From contig JARLGM010000002.1 in the NCBI GenBank assembly GCA_031292755.1, positions 62,001 through 126,000 of the forward strand: a stretch of DNA of 64,000 bases, written 5' to 3'. This document shows, piece by piece, positions 53,189 through 61,776 of this stretch (its first letter is position 1; every line of letters starts with the position of its first letter). A program made the translations under genes and the position numbers. This DNA comes from Candidatus Sulfopaludibacter sp. Lineage in GTDB: Bacteria > Acidobacteriota > Terriglobia > Bryobacterales > Bryobacteraceae. The notes under the pieces are model-generated. The model was not told where the DNA came from. It saw only the letters and a list, made by a program, of their open reading frames with translations, and did not search any database.

Positions 53189-55618
53189 GTGAATCTCTGG
53201 CAGGACATCCGTTTCGGGGCGCGCAGTTTGCGCCACTCTCCGGCGTTTCTCATCACGGCCGTGCTCACCCTGGCCCTGGGAATCGGCGCCACCACCGCCA
53301 TCTTCAGCGTCACCGATGCGTTGCTGTGGAAGCCGGTCTCGCTGCCGCATATGGAAACGCTGGTCATGGTGTTGCAGCGCGAACCGGACTCGCCCAACGA
53401 CTGGAACAACATCACGCCCGCTGACCTGGAAGATATCCGGCGCGACGGCACTTCGTTCGCGGCCATGGCCCACTTTCAGTGGGGTTCGGCCAACATGGTG
53501 GGTGACGGCAATGAGCCGGAACGGGTGGAACAGGCCCTGGTGAGCGCCAATTTCTTCGATGTGATGAGCGTGCAGCCGGCACTCGGCCGCGCCTTTCAGG
53601 CGGGCGAGGACCAACCGGGCAGGGAACGGGAAGTGGTGCTGAGCGATAAGCTCTGGCGGCGCCGCTTCGGCGCGGACCCGGCCATCGTGGGGCGGAATGT
53701 GCGCTTCGACGACCAGAACTTCGTGGTCAGCGGGGTCATGCCGTCCAGCTACGATTTCCCTATCGCTACGGAAGTGTGGACGCCGCTGGCGCAAACGCTG
53801 GCGCAGCGCGGCTCGCGCAAGAGCGATTCGCTGGTCGCGGTGGCGCGGCTCAAGCCCGGACGCACCATCGCCCAGGCCGAATCCGAACTGGGCAGCATCG
53901 CGGCGCGCCTGGCCGCGTCGTATCCGGAGACCAACAAGACGCGGCGGTTCATGATCTGGCCGGCGCACCGTTTCCTGGTGGATTACGAGACGGAGCAGTA
54001 TTCCATGATGCTTTTGGGCGCCGTGCTCTTCGTGCTGTTGATTGCCTGCGCCAACGTCGCCAACCTGCAGTTCGCGCGAGCCACCGGTCGTCTGCGCGAA
54101 GTGGCCGTGCGGACGGCCCTGGGAGCCAGCCGGGGACGCATGATCACGCAACTGGTGACCGAGAGCGTGCTCCTGTCCCTGGCCGGCGCGGCGTTGGGAC
54201 TGCTCATCGGCAAGTGGGGCCTCACCGTGATCAAGAACGGCATGCCGCCCGAAATCGAACGTTATATCGTGGGCTGGAAGAGCATGCAGTTGGACGGCCG
54301 CGCGCTGGCGTTCACCCTGGTGGCAGCGGTGGCCGCCGGTATTCTGTCGGGACTCGCGCCGGCCTGGCAATGTTCTCGTCCCAACCTTACCGATTCGCTG
54401 AAGGAAGGCGGGCGCGGGTCTTCGGTGGGGCGTGGCCGCCACCGCTTGCGCAACATTCTGGTCACGGCGGAAATCGCGCTGGCCGTAGTGCTGCTGGTGG
54501 GCGCGGGATTGATGGTGCACGGCTTCAAATCCATGGTGGATACGGGCGCCCGGCTGGAGCCGGCTACCCTGCTCAACCTGCGCCTGGCGTTGACCGATAA
54601 CAAGTATCACGAGCCCTTCCAGAGGTTGTCGTTCTACCGCGACGTTCTGACGCGGATCCAGGCGCTGCCGGGGGTCCGCAACGCCGCGGTGGTCACCGCC
54701 ATGCCCTATAGCGACCATTCGAACGGGCGCATCTTCGCCATTGAAGGCCAGACCGTGGATCCGGCCAGCCCGCCGCAGGCCATGTACCAGGTGGCCAGCG
54801 CGAGCTACTTCGATACGCTGCGCGTGCCCCTGCTCGAAGGGCGCTTCCTGAACGAGCGCGACGGCGCCGATGCGCCCAAGGTGGCGGCGATCAGCCAAAG
54901 TGCGGCTCGCCGCTACTGGCGCCGCGAGTCGCCCATCGGGCGGCGCGTCAAGATCGGAGCGGCGGACTCCACCAATCCGTGGATGACCATTGTCGGCGTA
55001 GTGGCCGATATGCCGCACAACCCCTACGATCGCGAACCGCGCCGCTGCCTCTACGTTTCCTATCGGCAGTTCCCGGCGTTGGGGCTCGACGTAGGCGTGC
55101 GCGCGGCGGGCGATCCCCTGCGCCTGGCGCCGGCAGTGATGGGCGCCATTCGCGCGGTGGATCCCGAACAGCCCATCACGGATGTGCAGACGATGGCCAA
55201 GGCGATTCATAACCGCGCCATCGGGCTGAACTACATGGCGGTGTTGATGGGAGTTTTCGGCCTGCTGGCGCTGGTGCTTTCGGCCATTGGGGTGTATGGC
55301 GTGATGGCCTACATGGTGTCGGAACAGACTCACGAGATCGGCATTCGGGTGGCTCTGGGCGCGCCGCGGCCCAGCGTGATGGCCATGGTGTTCCGCAAAG
55401 GATTGTGGACTATCGGGATCGGCCTGGCGATCGGCCTGCCGGCGGCTTATGCCATGGCGCGGGCGATGTCCTCGCTGATTTTCGGAGTAACCGCCAATGA
55501 TCCGGAGACGTTCGCCGGCATCACCGCCACACTCCTCGCCGCCTCGGCCCTGGCCATCTACATCCCCGCGCAGCGCGCCATGAAAATCGACCCCATCATC
55601 GCGCTGCGGTACGAATAA
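53189..55618 (+). CDS. FtsX/MacB-type orphan permease (acidobacterial ADOP family)
   Basis: 809 residues from GTG 53189, preceded by GGAGG; the upstream ATG at 53138 would add 17 residues without support. The MacB-type periplasmic domain and FtsX permease occur twice in tandem: an N-terminal membrane segment (SPAFLITAVLTLALGIGATT) and three-helix FtsX unit near 275-410, then a second MacB region and a C-terminal FtsX unit (LLALVLSAIGVYGVMAYM, EIGIRVALGAPR). This duplicated form without its own ATPase is typical of acidobacterial orphan permeases. Substrate and ATPase partner unknown. A related gene is cut at the right edge of the window. Confidence 0.93.
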   Translation: MNLWQDIRFGARSLRHSPAFLITAVLTLALGIGATTAIFSVTDALLWKPVSLPHMETLVMVLQREPDSPNDWNNITPADLEDIRRDGTSFAAMAHFQWGSANMVGDGNEPERVEQALVSANFFDVMSVQPALGRAFQAGEDQPGREREVVLSDKLWRRRFGADPAIVGRNVRFDDQNFVVSGVMPSSYDFPIATEVWTPLAQTLAQRGSRKSDSLVAVARLKPGRTIAQAESELGSIAARLAASYPETNKTRRFMIWPAHRFLVDYETEQYSMMLLGAVLFVLLIACANVANLQFARATGRLREVAVRTALGASRGRMITQLVTESVLLSLAGAALGLLIGKWGLTVIKNGMPPEIERYIVGWKSMQLDGRALAFTLVAAVAAGILSGLAPAWQCSRPNLTDSLKEGGRGSSVGRGRHRLRNILVTAEIALAVVLLVGAGLMVHGFKSMVDTGARLEPATLLNLRLALTDNKYHEPFQRLSFYRDVLTRIQALPGVRNAAVVTAMPYSDHSNGRIFAIEGQTVDPASPPQAMYQVASASYFDTLRVPLLEGRFLNERDGADAPKVAAISQSAARRYWRRESPIGRRVKIGAADSTNPWMTIVGVVADMPHNPYDREPRRCLYVSYRQFPALGLDVGVRAAGDPLRLAPAVMGAIRAVDPEQPITDVQTMAKAIHNRAIGLNYMAVLMGVFGLLALVLSAIGVYGVMAYMVSEQTHEIGIRVALGAPRPSVMAMVFRKGLWTIGIGLAIGLPAAYAMARAMSSLIFGVTANDPETFAGITATLLAASALAIYIPAQRAMKIDPIIALRYE

Positions 55619-55631
55619 AAACGAACACTGA

Positions 55632-55723
55632 CCGCGGAGGCGCTGAGGCGCGGAGCACGACGTGGAGGAAATCGATATTATTCTTCTCCGCGTCTTCCTC
55701 CGCGCCTCCGTTCCTCCGCGATG
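55632..55723. repeat. Intergenic palindromic repeat, copy 2 (CGCGGAGG family)
   Basis: The left arm at about 55632-55668 (CCGCGGAGGCGCTGAGGCG and following) faces a right arm at about 55686-55723 (CTCCGCGTCTTCCTCCGCG, CCTCCGTTCCTCCGCGATGA in part). The layout, the flanking GATGA and the centre of about 15 AT-rich bases match copy 1 at 40111-40210. It sits between convergent genes. Confidence 0.75.
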
Positions 55724-55733
55724 AGTTCTTGCT

Positions 55734-56393
55734 CTATTCCAGTCCGCCCCCGCCGTCTTTCTTCTCTCCGGGGCGGTACAGAGTAGGCGGCTTGGTCTTC
55801 TTCTGCTCTTCGTCCGCGGCCTTCTGGTCTTCGGCTTTTCTGGCTTCGCGCTCGGGGCCGGTCATGGCGTCGCGGACTTCTTTCTTCTCTTTGGCATCAC
55901 GCGCTTCCACGATCTTTGTGCGTTGTTCCAGGTTCTGGTGCGAGGCGTCGAGACTGTCGCTGGTGGTCTCGATGGCATCGGTCAGGACGAATTCGAAGCG
56001 TTCCATGTCCTTGGGCGGGCTGTCCTTGATCTTCTGGAGCAGGGGCAGCGCTTCGTGCTCGAGTTTGCCCGCGGCGGCGAGCCCTGGTTTGACATCGATC
56101 TTGCGCTCGATGGCATCGTCCGCTACATCGTCCAGGGCGTCGATGATGCGGGCGTAATCGTCCAGCGCATCGTGAATCATCAGGGAGCGGCCGGGCTTGT
56201 CCCGGGCCAGCAGGCTCTTCACCAGGTCTACCCGCTCTCGCGCGAATTTGGCGTACAGCACCATGCGGGTGTTGGGTTCCTGGGCCATCTTGATCTGGTC
56301 CACTTCATCGGCGGTGAGAAAATCGCGCTGCTGCGCGATGGCGGCGGCGCCGCATGCCGCCAACAGCAGCACGCACCATTGCAGGGTTTTCAT
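55734..56393 (-). CDS. Secreted helical protein of unknown function
   Basis: 219 residues with a signal peptide ([20 protein letters not shown]). The mature protein is predicted all-helical: [40 protein letters not shown] and [18 protein letters not shown] are conserved-looking blocks, and the last 70 residues are a highly charged Lys/Glu/Asp coil. No family recognised. Third gene of a leftward unit with ATGA-type four-base overlaps to its upstream neighbour, so co-expression with the 149-residue protein and the TPR protein is strongly implied. Confidence 0.8.
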   Translation of the reverse strand: MKTLQWCVLLLAACGAAAIAQQRDFLTADEVDQIKMAQEPNTRMVLYAKFARERVDLVKSLLARDKPGRSLMIHDALDDYARIIDALDDVADDAIERKIDVKPGLAAAGKLEHEALPLLQKIKDSPPKDMERFEFVLTDAIETTSDSLDASHQNLEQRTKIVEARDAKEKKEVRDAMTGPEREARKAEDQKAADEEQKKTKPPTLYRPGEKKDGGGGLE

Positions 56394-56839
56394 TTGTGCT
56401 TCTTACCCTCCATCAGGCCCACCAGCAGATCGTCATGCACCTGCTGTATCTTGGCCTTCACTTCGTCCAGGCCGGCGCGCTCGTTGAAACTCATGTCCTG
56501 CTGAAACGTATCCAGCTTGCGCAACAGATCGCGCGTCGAAATTTCCGCGTTTTTGAACCACTTGGGGCTCCGCCGCGGATCCTTATTCGTCTGTTTGAGT
56601 GACTCGTATGCCAGGTCGACGGATTCGCCAAGCTCGGTTACATGTGCGGGGACTTTGTCCGCATCGCCGTTCCGGTAAGCTTCCCGGGCCGCCTGCAACT
56701 CCGCGGCGGCATTGTCCAGCGCCAGCTTGGAACGTCTCTCCAGATTCTGCTCCGCCCTGGCTTTTGTCAGGTCGGCCGAAGCGCCAGGGGCGGCCGCAAG
56801 AGCCATCGCTGCCAGCACGAATATCCGTGTTCCCTTCAC
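56390..56839 (-). CDS. Secreted helical protein of unknown function
   Basis: 149 residues with a signal peptide ([22 protein letters not shown]). The mature part is all-helical ([54 protein letters not shown]). It is flanked by four-base overlaps on both sides: its start overlaps the TPR stop and its stop overlaps the start of the 219-residue protein. Its helical layout recalls that of the 219-residue neighbour (both have an RxxLxxK-type helix around a xSPKWFK or ExPNTRM loop), so the two may be distant duplicates. Function unknown. Confidence 0.8.
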   Translation of the reverse strand: MKGTRIFVLAAMALAAAPGASADLTKARAEQNLERRSKLALDNAAAELQAAREAYRNGDADKVPAHVTELGESVDLAYESLKQTNKDPRRSPKWFKNAEISTRDLLRKLDTFQQDMSFNERAGLDEVKAKIQQVHDDLLVGLMEGKKHK

Positions 56840-58062
56840 CGCTTCTCCAATTCTCTCTCGATTAGCTTGGCGCGCTGCTTAGCCTGCCATTCCTGGTTCT
56901 CGTTCTTGCCCTGGCTCAGTTCCAGAAAGTGGCGATAGGCCTCCAGCGCGGTCTTCAGCAGCGCCGGCTTCGTCTGGCTGATTTCGTCCAGCATGATGGC
57001 GCGCACAAAGGCTGTGCCGGCGGTATCTTCGCCCAGTTGCCGCGCTTTGTCCAGCGCCTCCAGGGCGTGCGGATAGTCCTTGGCCAGGTACAGCATGGCG
57101 CCCAGATCGCGCCACGCCGCCTTGTCTTCGGGCTTGAGTTTCAGTGCCGCGTAGAACTGGTTGGCGGCGGCGGGGTACTGTTTGCGATCGCGCAGAGCCC
57201 GCGCGTATGCCATGCGCAGTTCGAAATTGGATGGCTCGGCGGCCACCGCCCGATCGAAGAGCGGCAGAGCCTTATCCAGTTGGTTGGTGAACAGGTAGGC
57301 CATGGCCAGCGCCACGCAGTTGGCGGTGGTGGGTTCCCTGGCGTAAGCCGCCTCCAGGCGCGGGATGGCCTCCGCGTACTTGTTGCCGGCCAGAAGCATC
57401 GCCCCCACGTGTTCCTGCACCGCGAAATTATCCGGGAATTCGCGATAGATCGCCAGCGCTTCTTCCGGCTGCTTGTTCTTTTCGTAAAGGTCGGCCAGTT
57501 CCAGCAGGGAATCCCGGTACTTCGGGTCGAGTTGGGCGGCCTGCCGGAAATGCGGCGCCGCTTCCGGCAGTTTCTCCAGGCGCGCGAGGGCGTGCGCCAT
57601 GCCCAGCTCCGCGGCGGCGGACTGGGCATTCAGTTCCAGCGCCAGGCGGTAATTCTGTTCGGCCGTGACTGCGTCGCCGGTTTGAAGCTGGCACTCGGCC
57701 AGGTAGTAGCGCGGCCGGAACTCCTTGGGCTTCTGCGCGGCCGCGTCTGCGAACAGCGGCAACGCTTCGGCCGGATTTTTCTGCCGCAGCAGCAGAATTC
57801 CTCCGTTCAATTCCGCTTCGTACAGTTTGGGCTGGAGTTCCAGAGTTTTGCGGTATTCGGCGATGCCCTCGGCGTCCTTGTGCTCAAACCCATAGGCGAG
57901 CGCCAGATTGAAGTGGGCGGTATAGTCCTTGGAATCGGCGGCAATGGCTTTCAGGAAAGCCTGCTCGGCGGCATCGTATTTGCCCGCTTCCAGGGCCTTC
58001 ATGCCGTCGGAGTTGAAGTTGGCGGCCTGCAAAAAAAACAGTACCGCCCCAGTGGCCCACAT
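56836..58062 (-). CDS. Tetratricopeptide-repeat protein
   Basis: 408 residues. The N-terminus (MWATGAVLFFLQAANFNSDG) has a short hydrophobic stretch that may act as a signal. About ten TPR units cover residues 20-360, with phrases such as ALEAGKYDAAEQAFLKAIAA, YTAHFNLALAYGFEHKDAEG and AWRDLGAMLYLAKDYPHALE. TPR arrays form protein-binding superhelices. It opens the three-gene unit with the two small helical proteins, so it may be their binding partner; that is inference. Confidence 0.9.
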   Translation of the reverse strand: MWATGAVLFFLQAANFNSDGMKALEAGKYDAAEQAFLKAIAADSKDYTAHFNLALAYGFEHKDAEGIAEYRKTLELQPKLYEAELNGGILLLRQKNPAEALPLFADAAAQKPKEFRPRYYLAECQLQTGDAVTAEQNYRLALELNAQSAAAELGMAHALARLEKLPEAAPHFRQAAQLDPKYRDSLLELADLYEKNKQPEEALAIYREFPDNFAVQEHVGAMLLAGNKYAEAIPRLEAAYAREPTTANCVALAMAYLFTNQLDKALPLFDRAVAAEPSNFELRMAYARALRDRKQYPAAANQFYAALKLKPEDKAAWRDLGAMLYLAKDYPHALEALDKARQLGEDTAGTAFVRAIMLDEISQTKPALLKTALEAYRHFLELSQGKNENQEWQAKQRAKLIERELEKR

Positions 58063-58088
58063 GCTTTCATTCTAGGCCACCCCGAGCT

Positions 58089-58631
58089 CTATTTCTTAAG
58101 GTAAGTAGGATCTTTCTTGGACTCGCCCGGTGTGGGAACGTCCGGCGATTCGGACGTAAACGAGAGCGGAATATCGATGAGCGCGCTCTTCTCGCCGTTA
58201 TCGTCCAGAGCCCGCAGTTTGTAATGGCCGGGCGGGCAATCGAAGACCAGGTTGCCCGCAATCGAATCGGCCGGATGCACCTGGCGCAGTAAGCCGATCC
58301 ACTGCGGCGCGCCGATATTCGCGGTCAGTTCCGGATAACTGGCGCCCTTATCGTCTTCCACCGATAAAGTAGGCGCCATGACTTCGTTACCGCCGGTGTT
58401 TACAATACTCACCCGGACCAGAAAGTAACGGTTTTGGGGCACCTTTTCATCCGGCGGCATACCCAGATGGGTCACCCACTGAGTCTCGAATACGGTGTAG
58501 AGAAACGGTCCGACCGCTACCTTCTCTCCCATCGGGTAAGTGCGTTCAGTGGAAGCGGCTTGGTTGGAACAGCCGGAAATGAGGGCGGCGGACAGGACCG
58601 CGACTCCTAAGGCCAAACGGGAAACGTACAT
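58089..58631 (-). CDS. Putative lipoprotein with DUF4352-like domain
   Basis: 180 residues. The lipobox LISGC at residues 17-21 predicts lipid attachment at C21. The mature part (EKVAVGPFLYTVFETQWVTH, YFLVRVSIVNTGGNEVMAPT, LVFDCPPGHYKLRALDD) has the beta-sandwich pattern of DUF4352-type (Telokin-like) lipoproteins. Function unknown. It lies downstream of the sigma/anti-sigma/Spy-like genes on the same strand, 58 bases after the last, so it could belong to that unit. Confidence 0.82.
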   Translation of the reverse strand: MYVSRLALGVAVLSAALISGCSNQAASTERTYPMGEKVAVGPFLYTVFETQWVTHLGMPPDEKVPQNRYFLVRVSIVNTGGNEVMAPTLSVEDDKGASYPELTANIGAPQWIGLLRQVHPADSIAGNLVFDCPPGHYKLRALDDNGEKSALIDIPLSFTSESPDVPTPGESKKDPTYLKK

Positions 58632-58689
58632 ATCAGCACAACTATTTTGGACGCCGGAGCCGGCTATGTCAATCTGTTACAGAAAGGTA

Positions 58690-59076
58690 TCAGGGAGCTG
58701 CCTGTTTCTGCTGCTCCAGCAGGATATGTTCGAATTTCTGGCGCTGCGCGGGAGTAAGTAGCTGTTCTACCTTGGATTTCCCATCGCCCAGCACGGCGCG
58801 ATAGTACTGCCAGAAATCGTTGAGTACCGACTCCATCTGCACGGATTGCTCGGGAGTAAGATCGAGGTCTTTCCTCAGTTTCTCGAAGTAGAGAGCCTTG
58901 CCCGTAGGGGTATCGAAGGCCGGCGGCCTGGGCCGCCGGCGATTGTGGATACCCAGATCCATGACCAGGGCGCCCACTGCCGCGCCCGTGCAAAAAACCA
59001 GGACCAGCGCCAACGTGCAAACCACACGTGGATCCCAGGACGCTACGCCCGGCTTCTCCAGGAGGTTAACGTTCAT
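58690..59076 (-). CDS. Membrane-anchored Spy/CpxP-like (heavy-metal resistance type) protein
   Basis: 128 residues. One membrane helix near 18-40 (VVCTLALVLVFCTGAAVGALV) is followed by a short periplasmic helical domain with the LTxxQ motifs of the Spy/CpxP superfamily: LRKDLDLTPEQSVQMESVL near 68 and LLTPAQRQKFEHILLEQQ near 105. Family members act as periplasmic chaperones or metal-responsive regulators. Its start overlaps the anti-sigma gene by 11 bases, so it is co-translated with the sigma/anti-sigma module and may be its sensor or modulator. Confidence 0.82.
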   Translation of the reverse strand: MNVNLLEKPGVASWDPRVVCTLALVLVFCTGAAVGALVMDLGIHNRRRPRPPAFDTPTGKALYFEKLRKDLDLTPEQSVQMESVLNDFWQYYRAVLGDGKSKVEQLLTPAQRQKFEHILLEQQKQAAP

Positions 59077-59521
59077 AAGCTGTCAGAGAGACCAGCATAT
59101 TATCGGGCGCGGGAGCGGAATCGAAACCGGGCGCATTCTGCTGCGCCATGACGCCCGCCGGAGAAATAGCCGTCGCGGCTTGCGATTCCCGTGTCACCAG
59201 ATAGCTGCCCGTCACCGCCAGCGTCAACAGAGACGCGAACACCAGGCGCCGTCCGAACGCCAGATCGAAGATACTGGCGAAACTCGGAGCGCTCCGCGCC
59301 ACGCCTGCTTTTTGTACGACTCCGGAGTAAAAGGCAGGTGAAGCTTCCAGCCCTGTTTCGGATTTCAGCGAGCTGAACAACAGCGATACTTCCTGCATGC
59401 CTCGAATCTCTTCGCGGCAACGGTCACAGTTGCTCAGGTGTGCCTCGATCACCCGGATTTCCGACGGTTCCAGCGAACCGGCCAGATAATCCTCGAGACT
59501 CTCCATCACTACCGCGTGCAT
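59066..59521 (-). CDS. Zinc-finger (ZAS-type) anti-sigma factor
   Basis: 151 residues. The zinc-binding anti-sigma motif is near the N-terminus: HLSNCDRCREEI (H-x3-C-x2-C) at about residues 28-39, preceded by the LEDYLAGSLEP helix. A membrane segment lies near 92-108 (LVFASLLTLAVTGSYLV), with a short periplasmic tail. It should bind and hold the ECF sigma factor encoded 97 bases upstream until a signal is sensed. The gap between the two is short and contains no other gene. Confidence 0.9.
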   Translation of the reverse strand: MHAVVMESLEDYLAGSLEPSEIRVIEAHLSNCDRCREEIRGMQEVSLLFSSLKSETGLEASPAFYSGVVQKAGVARSAPSFASIFDLAFGRRLVFASLLTLAVTGSYLVTRESQAATAISPAGVMAQQNAPGFDSAPAPDNMLVSLTAYER

Positions 59522-59618
59522 ATGTTTCTTCCCTTACTTACAAAGCTAAATTACCATCTCTGAACCTGCCCTTTTGCGGGTCTTTTTGCCCTTGCCGGGC
59601 CAGCCCGCTTCAGGGAAC

Positions 59619-60218
59619 CTAGCCGGCCACCAGCCCCGGCGTACGTTCCAGACGCTGTGACGCCTTCACCAGCTTCTGGCGCGCGCGGAAGAGTTTCACC
59701 TTAATAGTGTTCTCATTCATGCCGGTCTGTGCCGCCAGCTCTTCCACGGAATAGCCTTCTACTTCTTTCATCATTAACAGCATGCGTTCCTCTTCGGAAA
59801 CGCGGCTGAGGAGCTTCAAAACGTAATCCCTCTGCGCCAGAGAAGCATCGGCGGGGAGGGTTCGATTGACACTCGGTTCGGTGTTTTCGACACGCCGGAC
59901 CTCGTCTTCGCTCAAGTCGCTCTCGTACACCAGCTTGCGCACTTTTCGCTTCCGCAGGTAATCGAAACACTCGTTGACGGTGATTTTGTAGATCCAGGTG
60001 ATCAGGGAACTGCGGAAATCGAAGTTCTTCAGCGAAAGGTAAACCTTGGCGAACACTTGCTGGGCGATGTCTTCGACGTCATTGCGCTGCCGCACGATGC
60101 CGTGGATGATGGAAAACACTTTGGACTGGTACCGTTCGACGATCTCGCGGAAAGCCGCCTCATCGTCATTCTGCGCCCTTCGAACCAGGGCGCCTTCCGG
60201 CGTGTTTTCGTAATCCAC
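59619..60218 (-). CDS. ECF-type RNA polymerase sigma factor
   Basis: 199 residues from GTG 60218 (DYENTPEGALVRRAQNDDE), which matches where family members begin; an upstream ATG at 60302 would add 28 unrelated residues. Region 2 includes FREIVERYQSKVFSIIHGIV and ITWIYKITVNECFDYLRKRK. Region 4 includes EERMLLMMKEVEGYSVEELA and NTIKVKLFRARQKLVKA. It directs RNA polymerase to its own regulon promoters, and is probably held inactive by the anti-sigma factor encoded downstream. Neither candidate start has a strong ribosome site. Confidence 0.93.
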   Translation of the reverse strand: MDYENTPEGALVRRAQNDDEAAFREIVERYQSKVFSIIHGIVRQRNDVEDIAQQVFAKVYLSLKNFDFRSSLITWIYKITVNECFDYLRKRKVRKLVYESDLSEDEVRRVENTEPSVNRTLPADASLAQRDYVLKLLSRVSEEERMLLMMKEVEGYSVEELAAQTGMNENTIKVKLFRARQKLVKASQRLERTPGLVAG

Positions 60219-60436
60219 TCTAGATCTAGCCGCAATCCTGCTGCCGAACGCGGGAAGTGTAAGAGCACCAGTCAGTGTTCCCATACATCCTGTCCGACGC
60301 ATTTCACTCGTTCAGGGTTACAAACACTTGATGATCGAACACATTTGCACCATAGCACAGACGGCAAGCGCCAACGTACCTTCTCCAGCCCGCGGCCGGG
60401 ACCGCAGTCGCGCAGTCGAGCCGCCAAACGATTTTC

Positions 60437-60456
60437 CGTCGCGATTTTGCGCGACG
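60437..60456. promoter_or_regulatory. GC-rich hairpin between the sigma gene and the iron-sulfur carrier gene
   Basis: CGTCGCG at 60437-60443 and CGCGACG at 60450-60456 form a perfect 7-base stem with loop ATTTTG, in the divergent gap (60303-60560) between the two genes. It may be an operator or transcript structure; no T-run marks it as a terminator. Confidence 0.35.
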
Positions 60457-60500
60457 TTGCCGTCTTGTGATACATCTAAATGTACGGAAGCAGGGAGCAA

Positions 60501-60524
60501 TCCGGTCCCGATTGCAAAACCGGA
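60501..60524 (+). promoter_or_regulatory. Hairpin in the leader of the A-type carrier gene
   Basis: TCCGGT at 60501-60506 pairs with ACCGGA at 60519-60524 around a 12-base loop, ending 36 bases before the start codon. It resembles a tRNA anticodon stem (loop contains TTGCAAA), but no other tRNA arms are present. Confidence 0.3.
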
Positions 60525-60560
60525 CCCGCCATAGAGCTTCAATCTAGGAGTGAACAACGC

Positions 60561-60884
60561 ATGGTGCAAATAACGGAACGAGCGGTAGGCAAAGTCAAAG
60601 AGATCATGTCCTCCCAGGAGCCTTCTCCGGCTGGGCTGCGGATCGCCGTGGTGGGCGGTGGCTGCTCTGGCTTCAGCTATTCGATGGCCTTCGAAAACCA
60701 ACCCAATATGCTGGATAAGACCTACACATACAATGGGTTAAAGATTTTTGTGGATCAGGCCAGCCTGTTGTATCTGGATGGCGCCGAGGTCGATTATGTG
60801 GAGACGCTGGAGGGGGCTGGCTTCAAGTTCAACAACCCTCAGGTGAAATCCACCTGCGGCTGCGGCAGTTCCTTCCAGGTCTAA
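60561..60884 (+). CDS. A-type iron-sulfur cluster carrier (IscA/ErpA/SufA family)
   Basis: 107 residues from ATG 60561, chosen because AGGAGTG lies at the right spacing and the MVQITERAVGKVKEIM start is typical. The three conserved cysteines are present: GGGCSGF near residue 35 and CGCGSSF at the end. These bind a 2Fe-2S or 4Fe-4S cluster, which the protein passes to target enzymes. Whether it is ErpA, IscA or SufA cannot be told from the sequence. A terminator follows at 60905-60944, so it is probably transcribed alone. Confidence 0.94.
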   Translation: MVQITERAVGKVKEIMSSQEPSPAGLRIAVVGGGCSGFSYSMAFENQPNMLDKTYTYNGLKIFVDQASLLYLDGAEVDYVETLEGAGFKFNNPQVKSTCGCGSSFQV

Positions 60885-60904
60885 GCCCCGGTTCTAACGG
60901 ATTT

Positions 60905-60944
60905 CAGGCGCTTCTCCAGGAATTGGGGAGCGCCTTTGTGTTTT
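60905..60944 (+). terminator. Rho-independent terminator of the A-type carrier gene
   Basis: AGGCGCTTCTCC pairs with GGGGAGCGCCT around a short AGGAATT-like loop, and the stem is followed by TTGTGTTTT. It starts about 20 bases past the stop codon at 60884, in the correct orientation, and ends 10 bases before the next gene. Confidence 0.75.
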
Positions 60945-60954
60945 AATTGGGCTT

Positions 60955-61770
60955 ATGCGGGCAGTCTGTGTTTGGGTTCCGGCATTTGCCATTTGGTGCG
61001 CCGTTGCCGGGCAGGCTCAGGATAACCCTGCCGCCGCCGGGTACATCCTTAAGTGTGCCGGGCAGTGGACCGCCAGCCTGAACGGCCAGGATCGCCCCTT
61101 GCAGGCCGGTGTCGCGGTGAAGCCGGGGGAGCAATTGCACAGCAATCCCCCGAACGCGCTCCTGGGTCTGGTGCTCTACGACGGAACCTACCTGAAGTGC
61201 CCCAACTCCGACAAATGTAAACAGCCCATCCGGATCCCACCGCGAGAACAGGCGCAGAGTGCCATTTCCGCCTTCCTGGACCAGTTGGAGAACAAGCACC
61301 TGCCGCCGGTGGCGTTCGTGACCAGCCGCGCGGCTGCCTCAGGGCCGCCGCCGGTGGAATTGCGCGATGCGGTGGTGCCGTCCGGCGCCGCCCGGCTGGA
61401 TCTCTCTTCCGTCCTCAGCGCCGCTCCGCCCGTCGAGTTGCATCTTTACATGGAACCGCTGGATGCCCCCGCCGGATGCGGCGCCACGCTATTCAAGCTG
61501 CCGGCACAGGAGCGCAGCGTCGAGGCCGGCGACTTCCAGCCGAAATGCAACGGGCTGTACCAGCTTTCCGGCACCGGCGACTCCATGGAGGGCGCTTATC
61601 CCGCCACCGTGCTGATCGTCGCTCCAGCGGACCAGGCGCGCGCCGCCCACAGGTTGGCGCAGGCCCTCGAGCTGACGGCGAAATGGCAGTCCGCGGGCGA
61701 GGACGAGCGCCGCACCTTTCTGCGGCTCACTTTGGGCGCGATTCAGCAAAGTCTGAAGTCTTCCCGGTAG
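60955..61770 (+). CDS. Secreted FecR-like protein
   Basis: 271 residues with a signal peptide (MRAVCVWVPAFAIWCAVAGQA). Residues about 30-75 (GQWTASLNGQDRPLQAGVAV, KPGEQLHSNPPNALLGLVLY) resemble the FecR domain pattern, where a charged GxxPLxxGxxVxxGDxL core is typical. A cysteine pair (CPNSDKC) follows. The remaining beta-rich part is unassigned, with a C-terminal helix. It sits 6 bases before the CHASE2 gene, an association often seen between FecR-type and CHASE2 proteins, so a joint envelope-sensing role is plausible. Confidence 0.65.
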   Translation: MRAVCVWVPAFAIWCAVAGQAQDNPAAAGYILKCAGQWTASLNGQDRPLQAGVAVKPGEQLHSNPPNALLGLVLYDGTYLKCPNSDKCKQPIRIPPREQAQSAISAFLDQLENKHLPPVAFVTSRAAASGPPPVELRDAVVPSGAARLDLSSVLSAAPPVELHLYMEPLDAPAGCGATLFKLPAQERSVEAGDFQPKCNGLYQLSGTGDSMEGAYPATVLIVAPADQARAAHRLAQALELTAKWQSAGEDERRTFLRLTLGAIQQSLKSSR

Positions 61771-61776
61771 CCGCCC

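Noticed and set aside
53099-55333. 744-residue open frame antisense to the orphan permease
   Set aside because: Arg/His-rich shadow with no domain, on the strand opposite a clearly supported gene.
60501-60524. tRNA-Cys-like anticodon stem
   Set aside because: The loop contains TTGCAAA, but there is no acceptor stem, D arm or T arm around it.
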